Source: Phycisphaerae bacterium (GTDB lineage Bacteria > Planctomycetota > Phycisphaerae > Sedimentisphaerales > Anaerohalosphaeraceae). From it: a stretch of 64,000 nt of DNA. Every line of letters starts with the position of its first letter. Within the stretch, counting starts at the first letter, position 1. The position numbers were made by a program, and so were the translations under genes. The notes below the pieces were generated by a model. That model ran no database searches. It saw only the letters and a program-made list of their open reading frames with translations, and was not told the origin of the DNA. This document shows positions 49,755 through 58,793 of this stretch, piece by piece. The stretch covers positions 1-64,000 of the forward strand of contig JAAYCR010000058.1 of NCBI GenBank assembly GCA_012729675.1. The letters run 5' to 3'.

Positions 49755-51053
49755 ATGGGATTTATTAAAAATTTTATAAAGAAATACGCAGCGTTGCTGC
49801 CGCCGATGGGCTTGTTGGTTTTTGCCGTGCTTTTACTGCTGCCGACACTGTGGATCGGCAGCAAAGTGCGCGCCCAGATGGATAACAGCGTTCGCCAGGC
49901 AAAGACGATTCAGGGGTTGTCCGCCAACGTGCCGTCGCGAAATACGCCGCCTCTGGTTAAGGCCTATATGGATCGCCTTGAAAATGAAGTGACACTGATC
50001 GATGACCTTGTCCGCCAAAGCAGCCAGCGTGAATTGATCGCCTGGAACATCTTCCCGGAGCCGAAAGACACGTCGTCGCAAGTCTATTTGGAATACGGCA
50101 GGAACTATAACCGAGCGATCGAGACTATGTTTCAAACGCTAAACGCACTGGACGCCCCCAGCGAAACAGAGATCCGCCAACGTACCGGCACGATGACGCG
50201 CCCCGTTGTCGGCGGCGGTATGATCAACCGCCCCGCAACGGCACGCCGGGCGGGGACACTGGATCCGATGATTGACGCCTTGTGCATTGCCCGTGCGGAA
50301 AGCATTTCGGTTTATGCAAGCCCCACGGCCTTTGCGTGGTATGACTTCTGGAACAATTATACCTTTGAGGGAAAGACGACCGCCCTTCAGGACTGCTGGA
50401 ATTCTCAGATCGCCTTGTGGATCTATAACGACATCGCCAAAACCATTCAGGCAATGAATACCGGATCCACCCGCGTCGCGACGTCGCCGGTCAAACGGAT
50501 ATTGGGCGTCAGTTTCAGCGGACCGGTAGCGACCGGAGACAGCCGGCGCCCCGCCGGCGGCGTGACGAGTGAAACTGCAACACGCCGAGATACCGGACGC
50601 GACAACCCCAATTATGTGACGGCAACGTCGCCGAGTGTGTTCGTTCAGCCGCTTCCCTGGACCGGCAGAATCGGCGGCACTGACTATGATGTTGTGCATT
50701 TCGCGGTGTCGGTCATTATTGACAATCGTCACGTCTTGAGTTTTATGCAGGAGTTATGCAGCGAAAAAGAACATACGTTCCGTGAAGACTTCCAGGAAGA
50801 TGGACGCGTCATCGCATCTCGCCATAATCAGATTACGATCCTTGAAAGCGCTGCCAGTGCCGTCGAAAAAGATAACCCCGACCATGAACTGTACCGCTAT
50901 GGCGATGGAGCGGTGATGCGGCTGGACTTGGTGGGCGAGTACCTGTTAGATCGAAAAGGTTATGACGCCATCAAGCCGGACCCGATCAAAGAGTCGCTGG
51001 GGCAATTGGAAACCCAGCCCGGTACGCCGGGAGCGGGCGGGAGCAACTGGTAG
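49755..51053 (+). CDS. Pilus-platform protein, PilO/Amuc_1100-like topology
   Basis: This 432-residue protein has one N-terminal TM helix (LLPPMGLLVFAVLLLLPTLWIG, about 15-36) and a periplasmic body. A coiled stretch (PLVKAYMDRLENEVTLIDDLV) is followed by a low-complexity centre and a C-terminal alpha-beta part (VVHFAVSVIIDNRHVLSFMQELC) like the ferredoxin-type fold of PilO. In Verrucomicrobia, PilM-like Amuc_1101 neighbours the similarly built Amuc_1100. The order here is alike, but sequence similarity is too low for me to claim the family. It lies 56 bases after the PilM-like gene. Confidence 0.75.
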   Translation: MGFIKNFIKKYAALLPPMGLLVFAVLLLLPTLWIGSKVRAQMDNSVRQAKTIQGLSANVPSRNTPPLVKAYMDRLENEVTLIDDLVRQSSQRELIAWNIFPEPKDTSSQVYLEYGRNYNRAIETMFQTLNALDAPSETEIRQRTGTMTRPVVGGGMINRPATARRAGTLDPMIDALCIARAESISVYASPTAFAWYDFWNNYTFEGKTTALQDCWNSQIALWIYNDIAKTIQAMNTGSTRVATSPVKRILGVSFSGPVATGDSRRPAGGVTSETATRRDTGRDNPNYVTATSPSVFVQPLPWTGRIGGTDYDVVHFAVSVIIDNRHVLSFMQELCSEKEHTFREDFQEDGRVIASRHNQITILESAASAVEKDNPDHELYRYGDGAVMRLDLVGEYLLDRKGYDAIKPDPIKESLGQLETQPGTPGAGGSNW

Positions 51054-51134
51054 CATTAATTCTATACGGTAGGCAATTAACAAAACGGGCGAATTTTTTT
51101 GGCAGCGTCCGCACAAAATTGATGGGAAATCGAT

Positions 51135-53078
51135 ATGAGCAAGAAACAAAATATACAGGACATGCTTGAAGCCCACTTGGATAAAATCGTTCTGGGTCTG
51201 ATCGGACTGATCAGTATGTATCTGCTCTGGGCATTTGTCTTGGGTAATCCTTATGGCGCTCAGGTTGCCGGGCGAAAAATCGGCCCCGGCCGGATCGACC
51301 TGGAGAACCGACAGCAGGCTAACCAATTGGAAGATCAGATGGCCGCACCGGCTCCGCGAAGGGAATACGACTTACGGCTTGTCTCCGAGTTTGAGGACCT
51401 GCTTAGAATATCGCTGCCGCAACTGGGCGTCGCGCGGATCATTCCGCTTCCCGGCGCTGGCGAAGAGCTTCTTGATGATGATCGTGTCTATCCGACGCCG
51501 GAGATCGTTGCCTTGACCGATGTTCAGGTTGCGGTGCTGCGCGGAGCCGTATTCAAACCGGTCGAAGAAGTGTCACCGGATATCCCCTATGACGCAGTCG
51601 AGACCGAACTGGCTGACTTGGATCTGGTCAGCATCTCCGGCCGCATTAATGTGGCGACGTTGTATCAGAATTTCCAGCAATCCTTTAACGGGCCGCGACT
51701 GAATGCTTCCTGGCGCGAACCGGCGTTTGCCAAACCGGTGATTGCTCGGCTGGAATTGCAGCGGCGACAAAAGCATGCCGACGGCTCTTGGAGTGAGTGG
51801 AACACGCTGCCGCCCACGCAAATCGACCCCTTCCGTAAACTCAAGGAACAGACGCCGATGACCACCGAAGCAATGGAATTCGGCGGCGTGATGCTATGGC
51901 TCAAACAATATGAAGACCCGCGTATGCAGGTCAATCTGCTGCAGCCAGCAGCCTATGATTTTGCTTCGGGACAAACGGGGTGGTTGCCGCCGAAGTATCT
52001 GGATGAAACCCAGACAATTCTCAGACGGCAGGAAGAAGAACTCCGTCGTCAGTTGCGTGAAGAGCGGCTTCGTGCCCGTGAAACCGGCGGCGACGAGATG
52101 ACCGGCGGGGCACGCCAGCCAGCAACACGTACCCCGACTCGAACTCAGCCTCAGCCCCAGCCGCGCGGCGGCCTAACTCCGGAACCCACAACCCCCCGAA
52201 CCGCAGCCGCAGCACGCCGCGAACGAACACTGGAAGATGTACTGCGTGATCTGCAGCAGGAACGTATTGACGAACAAACCAAACTCGAAAACCGCCGCGA
52301 TCCCCTGCTGGTCTGGACGCACGACGATACCGCTCGCCAGGGTGAAACCTACCAGTACCGTGTTCGATTGGGCGTCTTCAACCCCATCGCAGGACGCAAC
52401 TGGTTCCGGGACGATCAGCGCCATAACAAAAACCAAGTGGTTCTGTGGAGCGCGTATTCCGAGCCGACCAACCCGGTCGAAATTCCCAAAATGCTGCACC
52501 TGTTTCCGACGGATATGCTGGTACGCGAGACGGGCAACGGCGTGAAGGTGGAGGTGGCCCGCTATTATCTTGGGCAGTGGCGTACACAGGAATTTGAGGT
52601 GTTCCCCGGCCAAACCATCGGCCAACGCACCGAGTACACCCCCCCCGCTCCCCCTGCCGCCAGACCCGGCATCACGGGAATGGGGATGGAAATACCGGGA
52701 ATGGAGATGGCGAGGATGGGAGCAATGCAAGGCGGCATGGACACAGCGGCGTCGTCTTCAGACCCTCAAACAGTGGATTTCACAACGCCGTATATGCTGG
52801 TGGATATCAACAGCCACGCAGAGTGGGTGGCCAATTTCAGCAATCGCTCAGAGTACTGGCAGATGTTGTATTACGGACCGGATCAGGCGATGCTGGCCAT
52901 GCCCGTCGGAAGCCGCAACTGGCCGAGTGATATGCGGCGACAACAGGAAGAGATCAAAAATGCCGAGCAAAACGCGATGCCGCTGAACATGACCCGCACC
53001 ACAGCACAGGGAATGTCGCTCGGTGACACAAGAATGACCGGAGGAATGGGCAGCGACCTTATGATGCGGGGGCTGTAA
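51135..53078 (+). CDS. TM-anchored periplasmic protein of the pilus locus, unknown family
   Basis: I do not recognise a family for this 647-residue protein. It has an N-terminal TM helix (IVLGLIGLISMYLLWAFVLG, about 19-38), then a basic periplasmic body. Two fibronectin-like stretches are suggested (ARLELQRRQKHADGSWSEWNTLP; GETYQYRVRLGVFNPIAGRNWF). An Arg/Glu coiled coil (LRRQEEELRRQLREERLRARE) and a Pro/Thr/Gln-rich linker lie between about 290 and 355. A Met/Gly-rich tail ends the protein. Position and topology suggest a third partner of the PilM-like platform, possibly in the place of PilP. No secretin is in the window. Confidence 0.7.
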   Translation: MSKKQNIQDMLEAHLDKIVLGLIGLISMYLLWAFVLGNPYGAQVAGRKIGPGRIDLENRQQANQLEDQMAAPAPRREYDLRLVSEFEDLLRISLPQLGVARIIPLPGAGEELLDDDRVYPTPEIVALTDVQVAVLRGAVFKPVEEVSPDIPYDAVETELADLDLVSISGRINVATLYQNFQQSFNGPRLNASWREPAFAKPVIARLELQRRQKHADGSWSEWNTLPPTQIDPFRKLKEQTPMTTEAMEFGGVMLWLKQYEDPRMQVNLLQPAAYDFASGQTGWLPPKYLDETQTILRRQEEELRRQLREERLRARETGGDEMTGGARQPATRTPTRTQPQPQPRGGLTPEPTTPRTAAAARRERTLEDVLRDLQQERIDEQTKLENRRDPLLVWTHDDTARQGETYQYRVRLGVFNPIAGRNWFRDDQRHNKNQVVLWSAYSEPTNPVEIPKMLHLFPTDMLVRETGNGVKVEVARYYLGQWRTQEFEVFPGQTIGQRTEYTPPAPPAARPGITGMGMEIPGMEMARMGAMQGGMDTAASSSDPQTVDFTTPYMLVDINSHAEWVANFSNRSEYWQMLYYGPDQAMLAMPVGSRNWPSDMRRQQEEIKNAEQNAMPLNMTRTTAQGMSLGDTRMTGGMGSDLMMRGL

Positions 53079-53093
53079 CCAAAGCAGGCTCTC

Positions 53094-55637
53094 TCAGCAT
53101 ATTCTGCAGGGAATCGAACAGAGGCCGACCGGGACGCTCGGATGGGGCGGCCTGTCTGTAAAGCGGATGTGGATATCGCGCTGCTGACCGGCGGGCAAAT
53201 CAATGTAATTGTCCGAAACGACCGCTGCGGCCGGCGGTTCAAGGGTCAGGTCGCGCACCAGCGTCGCCGAACGTAAGCGGACTGTCCAGCACAAAAGGTC
53301 CGTTGCGGTGATGTCGATATCCAGCTTGGCCGCGGGCCAGTCAATGTGTTTGTCCGGCAGGTAATAGAATCGGTTTTCGGCGGCAAGCCCCCTTTCATTG
53401 ATCACTTCAAGATGTAAAAAACTTCGGGACGGAGCCTGCGGACAGGCCAGCGTTCGCGGCAAGGTGCGCGGCGGCGATTTTGAGTACGGCCCCAGCACGG
53501 CCGGATATTCCATCGCATCCAGCGTCCGCCCGTAAAAGTCCATACAGCGGCACCGCACCGTCGCCGTCAGCGGCGCGGGGGTGTCGTTGACGACCACGAT
53601 GCCGCTGCCTTTCAAATACGGCTTCAGATACGCCTCTTTGTCCAGTTCCAGCGTGATCAGATGCGGCTGAAAGAATCGCCGGGCGTAATAATACAGCGCC
53701 TTGGGGCGGCCGCACGCATCAATCGCCGAAAAGCCCGCCGCGGGCGCACAGTCGTTGGCCGTCCAGAGCAGAAGCCCGCCGTTGATGTCGTTGTTGGCGC
53801 GAAGATGTTCGGCGCACAGCTTCACCGCGCGGGCCTGTACAAGCTGCGTCTGAGCGATCTGCTCGGCCAGTGTCTTCGGCGGGACAAACAGCTCGGCACA
53901 ATACCGTGCCATCCGCCCGTCCCCTTCGGGCTGATAGCTGTGTTTTTCAATCGCCGCAGAACCCATCGTCAGCCTGTTGGGGGCACAAATGCGCCGAAGG
54001 CACGACATCCCCGGCAGCGATTGCAGCCCGAACTCCGCCAAAAAAGGCGGGATTTGCGACAACTCAAATAGATATTCGCGCGTCGGGGAAAGGCCGTTCC
54101 ACACCTCCCAGTGATGGCACGTCCCCTCGCTCGGCGCGTTGAGGTCTTTGGCCTCGCTGTCGCAAAACGGCGTCGTCGGCACGTAGTCCCGATCAGGGTC
54201 CAGTTCGGTCAGCAGCGACGGCAGCAGCTCGTGATAAATCCCACGGCCGTAAAATTTGCGTCCGGTGCCCAGCCGTCCGCTTTCGTGCAGATGGTCGATC
54301 CGGCTGTTTCCGCACCACATCACCAGACAGGCGTGATTGCGCAGCCGCCGCACCACGGCCTGCGTTTCTTGGGCGACAAGGTCCATAAACCACTGGCGAT
54401 CGGGATAGTACGCGCTGGCAAACGCAAAGTCCTGCCAAACGAGGATGCCCAGTTTGTCGCACAGGCGATAAAAGGTGTCATCTTCATAAACCCCGCCGCC
54501 CCAGACGCGCAGCATATTGACGTGGGCGTCTTTGAGGGCGGTCAGCAACCGCTCGTAATCCTGCGGCTGGGCCGTGCCGGGCAGCATCGACAGCGGCATC
54601 CAATTGGCCCCCTTGACATAGACGGGCGTGTCGTTGACCTCAAAGCGAAAGGATTTTTCCGACGGCTCTTTGCCTCGCTGCAGACGAATCCGGCGTACGC
54701 CGAAATCGGTTTGACACTCGTCCAGCGGTGTGCCTTCCCGATCAGTCAACCGTGTCGTCAAGTGATACAAATGCGGCACACCGTATCCGACCGGCTGCCA
54801 GAAGAAAGGACGATCAATGCGAATCACGGTGGTGTTCAGCGTCTCCAGCGGCTCGAATTGCAACGCTTGGTCTATCGCCAACCCGCCGCCGCCAAGAGTA
54901 AGATGCACCGTCAGCGGTTTATTCTCTTGGCCGGGCAAACGCTCGATTTGGATCGCCGCGCGGATGTCTGCGTAATGCTGATTGCAGTCGATGGTGCGGA
55001 CGTGAACGTCTTCGATCCGTGCCGTCTGATACCGCTCCAAACGAACAGGCCGAAAGATGCCGCAGCCCGGCAGCGCCGGTCCCAGCACCGAGCCGAATTG
55101 ATATTGCGCCTTGCGCACATACGACCGTCGCGGATCACCGAAATGGTGGTCGCTCATCGTGCCGTAGCGCTGCATCAGCCGTTCGGCATGTCCCGTGGCC
55201 GAGAGGAGTTTGACCATCAGGGTATTGCGTCCCGCCCGCAACTGGTCGCCGACCTCGAAACGATGGGCGATGAACATATTTTCGGTCTTGCCGATCAGCT
55301 TGTCGTTGAACCATATCTGACTAACAGTGTCCAGTCCCTCAAAAACAAGCTGAACGCTGTCGCAACCACAAAAGGATGCATCCAGATCGAAGCATTTGCG
55401 ATACACCCACGCCCGCTGACTGACCCAGTCGAAATCCTCGGGATTGGCCTCCAGTTCGAACCGGCGCACACAGCCCGCCTCTATCAGGCTGGTAAAGATC
55501 GAGCCGGGCACCTGCGTCGGCGTCCATTGCCCGTCGTCCAGATCGCGTATCCGCCGCGCAGACTCCGGAAATTCCATAAACTCCCAGCCCCCGCCTAAAT
55601 CAATCATCCGTTTTTCCATCAAACCATTATCTATCAT
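53094..55637 (-). CDS. GH2 beta-mannosidase-like protein lacking the usual acid/base Glu
   Basis: This protein of about 847 residues lacks a signal peptide, so it is presumably cytoplasmic. It has the GH2 mannosidase plan: MIDLGGGWEF start, sugar-binding domain (AWVYRKCFDLD, VFEGLDTVSQIWFND), Ig domain and barrel (GANWMPLSMLP, LRVWGGGVYEDDTFY, VWQDFAFASAYYP). The nucleophile segment FLAEFGLQSLPG is intact. Where relatives have WCGNNE this protein has WCGNSR (codon at 54302-54300), replacing the acid/base Glu by Arg without frameshift. Hydrolysis by the usual route should be impaired. Starts at 55637 and 55619 are both possible. Confidence 0.88.
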   Translation of the reverse strand: MIDNGLMEKRMIDLGGGWEFMEFPESARRIRDLDDGQWTPTQVPGSIFTSLIEAGCVRRFELEANPEDFDWVSQRAWVYRKCFDLDASFCGCDSVQLVFEGLDTVSQIWFNDKLIGKTENMFIAHRFEVGDQLRAGRNTLMVKLLSATGHAERLMQRYGTMSDHHFGDPRRSYVRKAQYQFGSVLGPALPGCGIFRPVRLERYQTARIEDVHVRTIDCNQHYADIRAAIQIERLPGQENKPLTVHLTLGGGGLAIDQALQFEPLETLNTTVIRIDRPFFWQPVGYGVPHLYHLTTRLTDREGTPLDECQTDFGVRRIRLQRGKEPSEKSFRFEVNDTPVYVKGANWMPLSMLPGTAQPQDYERLLTALKDAHVNMLRVWGGGVYEDDTFYRLCDKLGILVWQDFAFASAYYPDRQWFMDLVAQETQAVVRRLRNHACLVMWCGNSRIDHLHESGRLGTGRKFYGRGIYHELLPSLLTELDPDRDYVPTTPFCDSEAKDLNAPSEGTCHHWEVWNGLSPTREYLFELSQIPPFLAEFGLQSLPGMSCLRRICAPNRLTMGSAAIEKHSYQPEGDGRMARYCAELFVPPKTLAEQIAQTQLVQARAVKLCAEHLRANNDINGGLLLWTANDCAPAAGFSAIDACGRPKALYYYARRFFQPHLITLELDKEAYLKPYLKGSGIVVVNDTPAPLTATVRCRCMDFYGRTLDAMEYPAVLGPYSKSPPRTLPRTLACPQAPSRSFLHLEVINERGLAAENRFYYLPDKHIDWPAAKLDIDITATDLLCWTVRLRSATLVRDLTLEPPAAAVVSDNYIDLPAGQQRDIHIRFTDRPPHPSVPVGLCSIPCRIC

Positions 55638-55668
55638 CAATTCAAACGCATAGGTATTTGTATTTTTC

Positions 55669-56565
55669 TCACGGGCTGGAAGCCCGTGCCACGTTAATAC
55701 ATCCCGTCATCGTCGCTCGGCATAGATTCAAAGCCTTGTACTGAACCCGGCAATGTTTTTTCTTCCGAGGTAAGCTTTCGTTCCAGCTTTTGATGTCTTC
55801 TTCCGGTGGCAGTTCTTCGGGCTTGATGTTTCGTTTGACAAGCAATTTGCGAACATCCTGATTGTTCTTGACGTGCTCGCGCGTAATTCCCGCTTCGGTT
55901 TTCAGGTCGTCCCGCTTAATATTGAAATTGGTTATTTCATTCGCAAAATCCTTGGCCTTGATCGTTATCGTCGGCAGGAAATCGGCCAGCGGTCGCCCCT
56001 TCGGGACACTCAGTCGTTGTTTCATTTGCTCGGTCGTTTTTCCGAACAACGCCTTGTCGCCTTGGCTGCGAATCCGGCCGAACCCCTTCTGATCGCCGAT
56101 GCGCTCAAAGATAATCCCGGACAATTCCTTTTCAGACAGCGTCAACTTCTTACGTGCGTTAAGTCGTTCAACTTCCGCAATCCGCTGTTCAATAATCTCC
56201 TGCCTGCGGGTCTGAACCGCAAAATAAGTCTGGGCAAATGCAATGGCCTCTTTGGCAGGGTCGCCGTTTTGGGCAATCAGATAACAGGCATATCGCGTCA
56301 ACGCGATATCATCCACTTCCCGAACCGTTCCCATACCCAGCTTTACCATTTTCCTGATATCAGGAAAATGGTCTGACGGCTCAAAACCGGCGTTTTTACA
56401 GGAAATCTTAGCTTTGTCGATGACTTTTGTGAAGTTTTCCCATTTGGCATATCCCAGCAGTTCCTGAAGCTCTCTGGCCAGCCAAAACTCAACCCCGCTG
56501 TCCTGATCGACATAGACGCGCTTTTCAAAATCCCCATGCAATTGCCGGACAATGTCTTTTTCCAT
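55669..56565 (-). CDS. dinD: DinD-like DNA-damage-inducible protein with late frameshift
   Basis: The frame of 298 codons starts at the ATG at 56565 (AAGGA upstream). Residues 1-100 form the BRO-N-like domain (FWLARELQELLGYAKWENF). The rest matches DinD (ELSGIIFERIGDQKGFGRIRS, DFLPTITIKAKDFANEITNFN, KPEELPPEEDIK). After EEDIK the reading becomes SWNESLPRKKKHC, foreign to the family. Adding one base in the A run at 55788-55791 restores KLERKLTSEEKTLPGSV and a stop at 55696-55694. So a single-base loss has altered the last 40 or so residues. DinD inhibits RecA-filament function in E. coli. It lies just below a restriction-modification remnant. Confidence 0.85.
   Translation of the reverse strand: MEKDIVRQLHGDFEKRVYVDQDSGVEFWLARELQELLGYAKWENFTKVIDKAKISCKNAGFEPSDHFPDIRKMVKLGMGTVREVDDIALTRYACYLIAQNGDPAKEAIAFAQTYFAVQTRRQEIIEQRIAEVERLNARKKLTLSEKELSGIIFERIGDQKGFGRIRSQGDKALFGKTTEQMKQRLSVPKGRPLADFLPTITIKAKDFANEITNFNIKRDDLKTEAGITREHVKNNQDVRKLLVKRNIKPEELPPEEDIKSWNESLPRKKKHCRVQYKALNLCRATMTGCINVARASSP
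55670..55688. repeat. Palindrome CACGGGCT-GGA-AGCCCGTG
   Basis: An 8-bp perfect inverted repeat with a 3-base loop. This motif (acgggcttccagcccgt) is widely dispersed in planctomycete genomes, from my general knowledge. Here it forms the shifted end of the dinD frame. It lacks a minus-strand T tract, so it is not a standard terminator. Confidence 0.5.
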
Positions 56566-56625
56566 AAATACACATTCCTTTAAATCACCCCGCCGTCTCA
56601 CATATCAATTGACAGGGGTTCATTG

Positions 56626-56841
56626 TTAAGTTGCCTCTAATCTGTTGTCCGCCATCAGGCGGATCGTCTCGGCCAAGGCGACGGAGAATTCTTTATAATG
56701 TTCGATATCGTCGTAGCCCAGCATGCTGCCGCGGCGGTCTTTGAGCCACTTGTCGCAGACCTGATAGCCGCCGATCATAAACCCATCGGCGGTATCCTTC
56801 AATAAACAAGGGGCATATCGGTATCGGCTGCGATTGCCGGT
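56626..56841 (-). pseudogene. C-terminal remnant of a restriction-modification enzyme
   Basis: An open stretch of 72 codons without a proper start reads RYRYAPCLLKDTADGF, then MIGGYQVCDKWLKDRRGSML, then YDDIEHYKEFSVALAETIRLM, and ends in TAA at 56626. The IGGYQVCDKWLKDR...L.YDDIEHY pattern is the typical C-terminus of type ISP and other large fused N6-adenine methyltransferase/restriction proteins. An upstream stop at 56842-56844 and lack of other matching sequence show that the rest of the gene is gone. It sits 61 bases above the dinD start. Confidence 0.72.
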
Positions 56842-56938
56842 CTATTCCGATATGTTATACACGGATTGTGGGCTTGGAATCAAGGGAATTATTCCATTGA
56901 TGATTGATTATTCGAGGTGTGCCGTTGCGGCGCGGGAG

Positions 56939-57586
56939 TTAAAGCGGGTGATTGGCATGGTCGGCAATGAGGCCCTGCCAGTGGGTGTGCCATTCGGCGG
57001 CACCGTGTTGGACGAAATACTCGAACGACTCATCCCCGGCCAAACGACCTAAAACCGCCTTTCGCTGATCAGGGTCGTCTATCGCCTCAAGGGTCTGACG
57101 GCGTGCCTGGTCGAGCGCATCGAGAAATTGCCCGTGTGTCTCGGTGAACAGCGTTTCCAGTTTTTTGCGCAGATGACCGGCGTAGGCGGGGCAATGCCCG
57201 TCGGTGCTGACGGCAATCTGCAAATCGCCGCGCGTAACGACCGCCGGCACAAAAAAATCACACAAATCCGGCTGGTCCACCACATTGCACAAAATCTCCA
57301 ACTCCTGACAATCGGCAAATACCTGTCGATTCAGCACTTGGTCATTGGTCGCCGCTATCACCAGCGTCGCCCCGACCAGATACGCCTTTTGATAGGGGCT
57401 GAGCACCAGTTCCACATGCGGCAGATGAAAGGCCTCTTCGAGAATGGGCTGGACCTGCTGGGCAACGACGGTGACCCGTGCCCCGGCCTCTTGAAGGGAT
57501 TGTACTTTTCTGGCCGCAACCGGGCCGGCGCCGATCACCACGGCCCTGCGTCCGCTCATTTCAAGTGTAATCGGATATTTTGCCAT
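56939..57586 (-). CDS. Precorrin-2 dehydrogenase / sirohydrochlorin ferrochelatase-type protein
   Basis: This 215-residue protein resembles Met8 and the N-terminal half of CysG, which convert precorrin-2 to sirohydrochlorin with NAD and then insert metal. The NAD site is AVVIGAGPVAARKV (residues 15-28). The catalytic region has VIAATNDQVLNRQV and CNVVDQPDLCDFFVPAVVTRGDLQIAVSTDGHCPAYA, with the conserved Asp after N-V-V. The helical C-terminal part is present. It starts MAKYPITLEM. The gene stands alone here. Confidence 0.9.
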   Translation of the reverse strand: MAKYPITLEMSGRRAVVIGAGPVAARKVQSLQEAGARVTVVAQQVQPILEEAFHLPHVELVLSPYQKAYLVGATLVIAATNDQVLNRQVFADCQELEILCNVVDQPDLCDFFVPAVVTRGDLQIAVSTDGHCPAYAGHLRKKLETLFTETHGQFLDALDQARRQTLEAIDDPDQRKAVLGRLAGDESFEYFVQHGAAEWHTHWQGLIADHANHPL

Positions 57587-57672
57587 GACTTCAGTATATC
57601 AGAATACCTCCCGGAGTGCAAATTCATTTGGTGATTTTTCTATAAGACTATTCATTTCAGGAGGATTCAAGA

Positions 57673-57702
57673 TTGACACAAAGCCTTAATATAGATTATA
57701 AT
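57673..57702 (+). promoter_or_regulatory. Strong sigma70-type promoter for the FHA-GAF gene
   Basis: Perfect hexamers TTGACA (57673-57678) and TATAAT (57697-57702) are spaced 18 bases apart. The start would be near 57709, giving a short leader of about 31 bases with GGGTG before the ATG at 57740. Confidence 0.72.
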
Positions 57703-57739
57703 AATGTTTGATGGAATAAAAAGCTAAAAAGGGTGTTTT

Positions 57740-58612
57740 ATGAGGCTTTTTGTCAGTTTAGGTTCCAGCAGCGTCAACGAACTCAAGTTCGACCGCGGTC
57801 CAATCTACGTGGGACGCCAAATGGGAAGTCAGGTCTTCCTGCCCGACAAATCTGTCTCGCGCCAGCATGCCGTTTTTTACACCACCAAAGACGGCGAATG
57901 GATCATCGAAGACCTCGGCTCGTCCAACAAAACCTACCTGAACGACCAAGCCATTCATAAAGCGGAAATCAAGCACAACGACGCCATCCGTATCGCCGAT
58001 TTTTCCATCCGGGTCAGCCTCGAAGACGACGAAGATTCGGACAAGCGTATGGTTCTCGAAGACACCCTCGTTGGCGAAAGTCAAATTCGTCGCGAACTGC
58101 ACACCGTGGATCGAAAGATTGACGCCGCCGACGCCCCGCCCATCCGTTTTCCGCCAAAACGCATCCACCAATTGCATGAATCCGTGGATACACTCGGAGC
58201 ACAAAAAAAACTCGATGGACTTTTCAAGGCTCTGAATGACTTGCTCTTCCGCCAGTTTTCAGCGTTGAATGTATGGGTCTCTCTTCGCTTGGAACCGTCC
58301 GGCCCGATGGACATTCAGGGCGGCCGGAAAATCACCACCGAACAAATCGAACGAGTCGATCTGGCCATCCCCAAAAGCTTGGCCGACGCGATCGAAAAAA
58401 ATCAATACCTTTTGGTCCACCAACTGCCCCGACAGATAACCAACCGCGGGATCCGTTCGGTAATGATTTGCCCCATCATGCTGCAACAAGAATGCTACGG
58501 CATCCTCTACGTCGAAAATTCCACCGAACACCCGCACTACAGCCTGCCCGACCTGGATTATCTGATGGTCGTCAGTATCTTCGCCGGGTATATGATCCGA
58601 AAAGTCAAGTAG
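57740..58612 (+). CDS. FHA-GAF signalling protein
   Basis: This 290-residue protein has an N-terminal FHA domain (about 1-95) with the phosphothreonine-binding core YVGRQMGSQVFLPDKSVSRQHAVF and LGSSNKTYLN. A helical linker leads to a C-terminal GAF domain (about 145-288: LNVWVSLRLEP ... MICPIMLQQECYGILYVEN). FHA binds phospho-Thr peptides and GAF binds small ligands or mediates dimerisation. Such FHA-GAF proteins in other bacteria precede adenylate cyclase or sigma54-activator output domains. Here no output domain is attached. No Ser/Thr kinase gene is in the window. Confidence 0.9.
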   Translation: MRLFVSLGSSSVNELKFDRGPIYVGRQMGSQVFLPDKSVSRQHAVFYTTKDGEWIIEDLGSSNKTYLNDQAIHKAEIKHNDAIRIADFSIRVSLEDDEDSDKRMVLEDTLVGESQIRRELHTVDRKIDAADAPPIRFPPKRIHQLHESVDTLGAQKKLDGLFKALNDLLFRQFSALNVWVSLRLEPSGPMDIQGGRKITTEQIERVDLAIPKSLADAIEKNQYLLVHQLPRQITNRGIRSVMICPIMLQQECYGILYVENSTEHPHYSLPDLDYLMVVSIFAGYMIRKVK

Positions 58613-58793
58613 CCGTCACACAAAAGTACGGCTGGTTGGCATCGGTTCTGCGCAGCAGACCGATGGGAAAACCGTCATTTCTCCAAGGACTTGCCAAGAA
58701 TACCCAAAACACCTATAATAATCGACAGCATCGGAAAGACGCGTTGTCCTTCCTGACTAAATGTGCTGTTTTTATCTTAACAAGAGGACATTT

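Noticed and set aside
54111-55598. Plus-strand frame of 495 codons opposite the mannosidase-like gene
   Set aside because: It is the antisense shadow of a conserved GH2 gene and shows no domain.
55670-55688. Hairpin considered as the dinD terminator
   Set aside because: On the minus strand it is followed by gagaaaaa and not by T; it fits better as a dispersed palindromic repeat.
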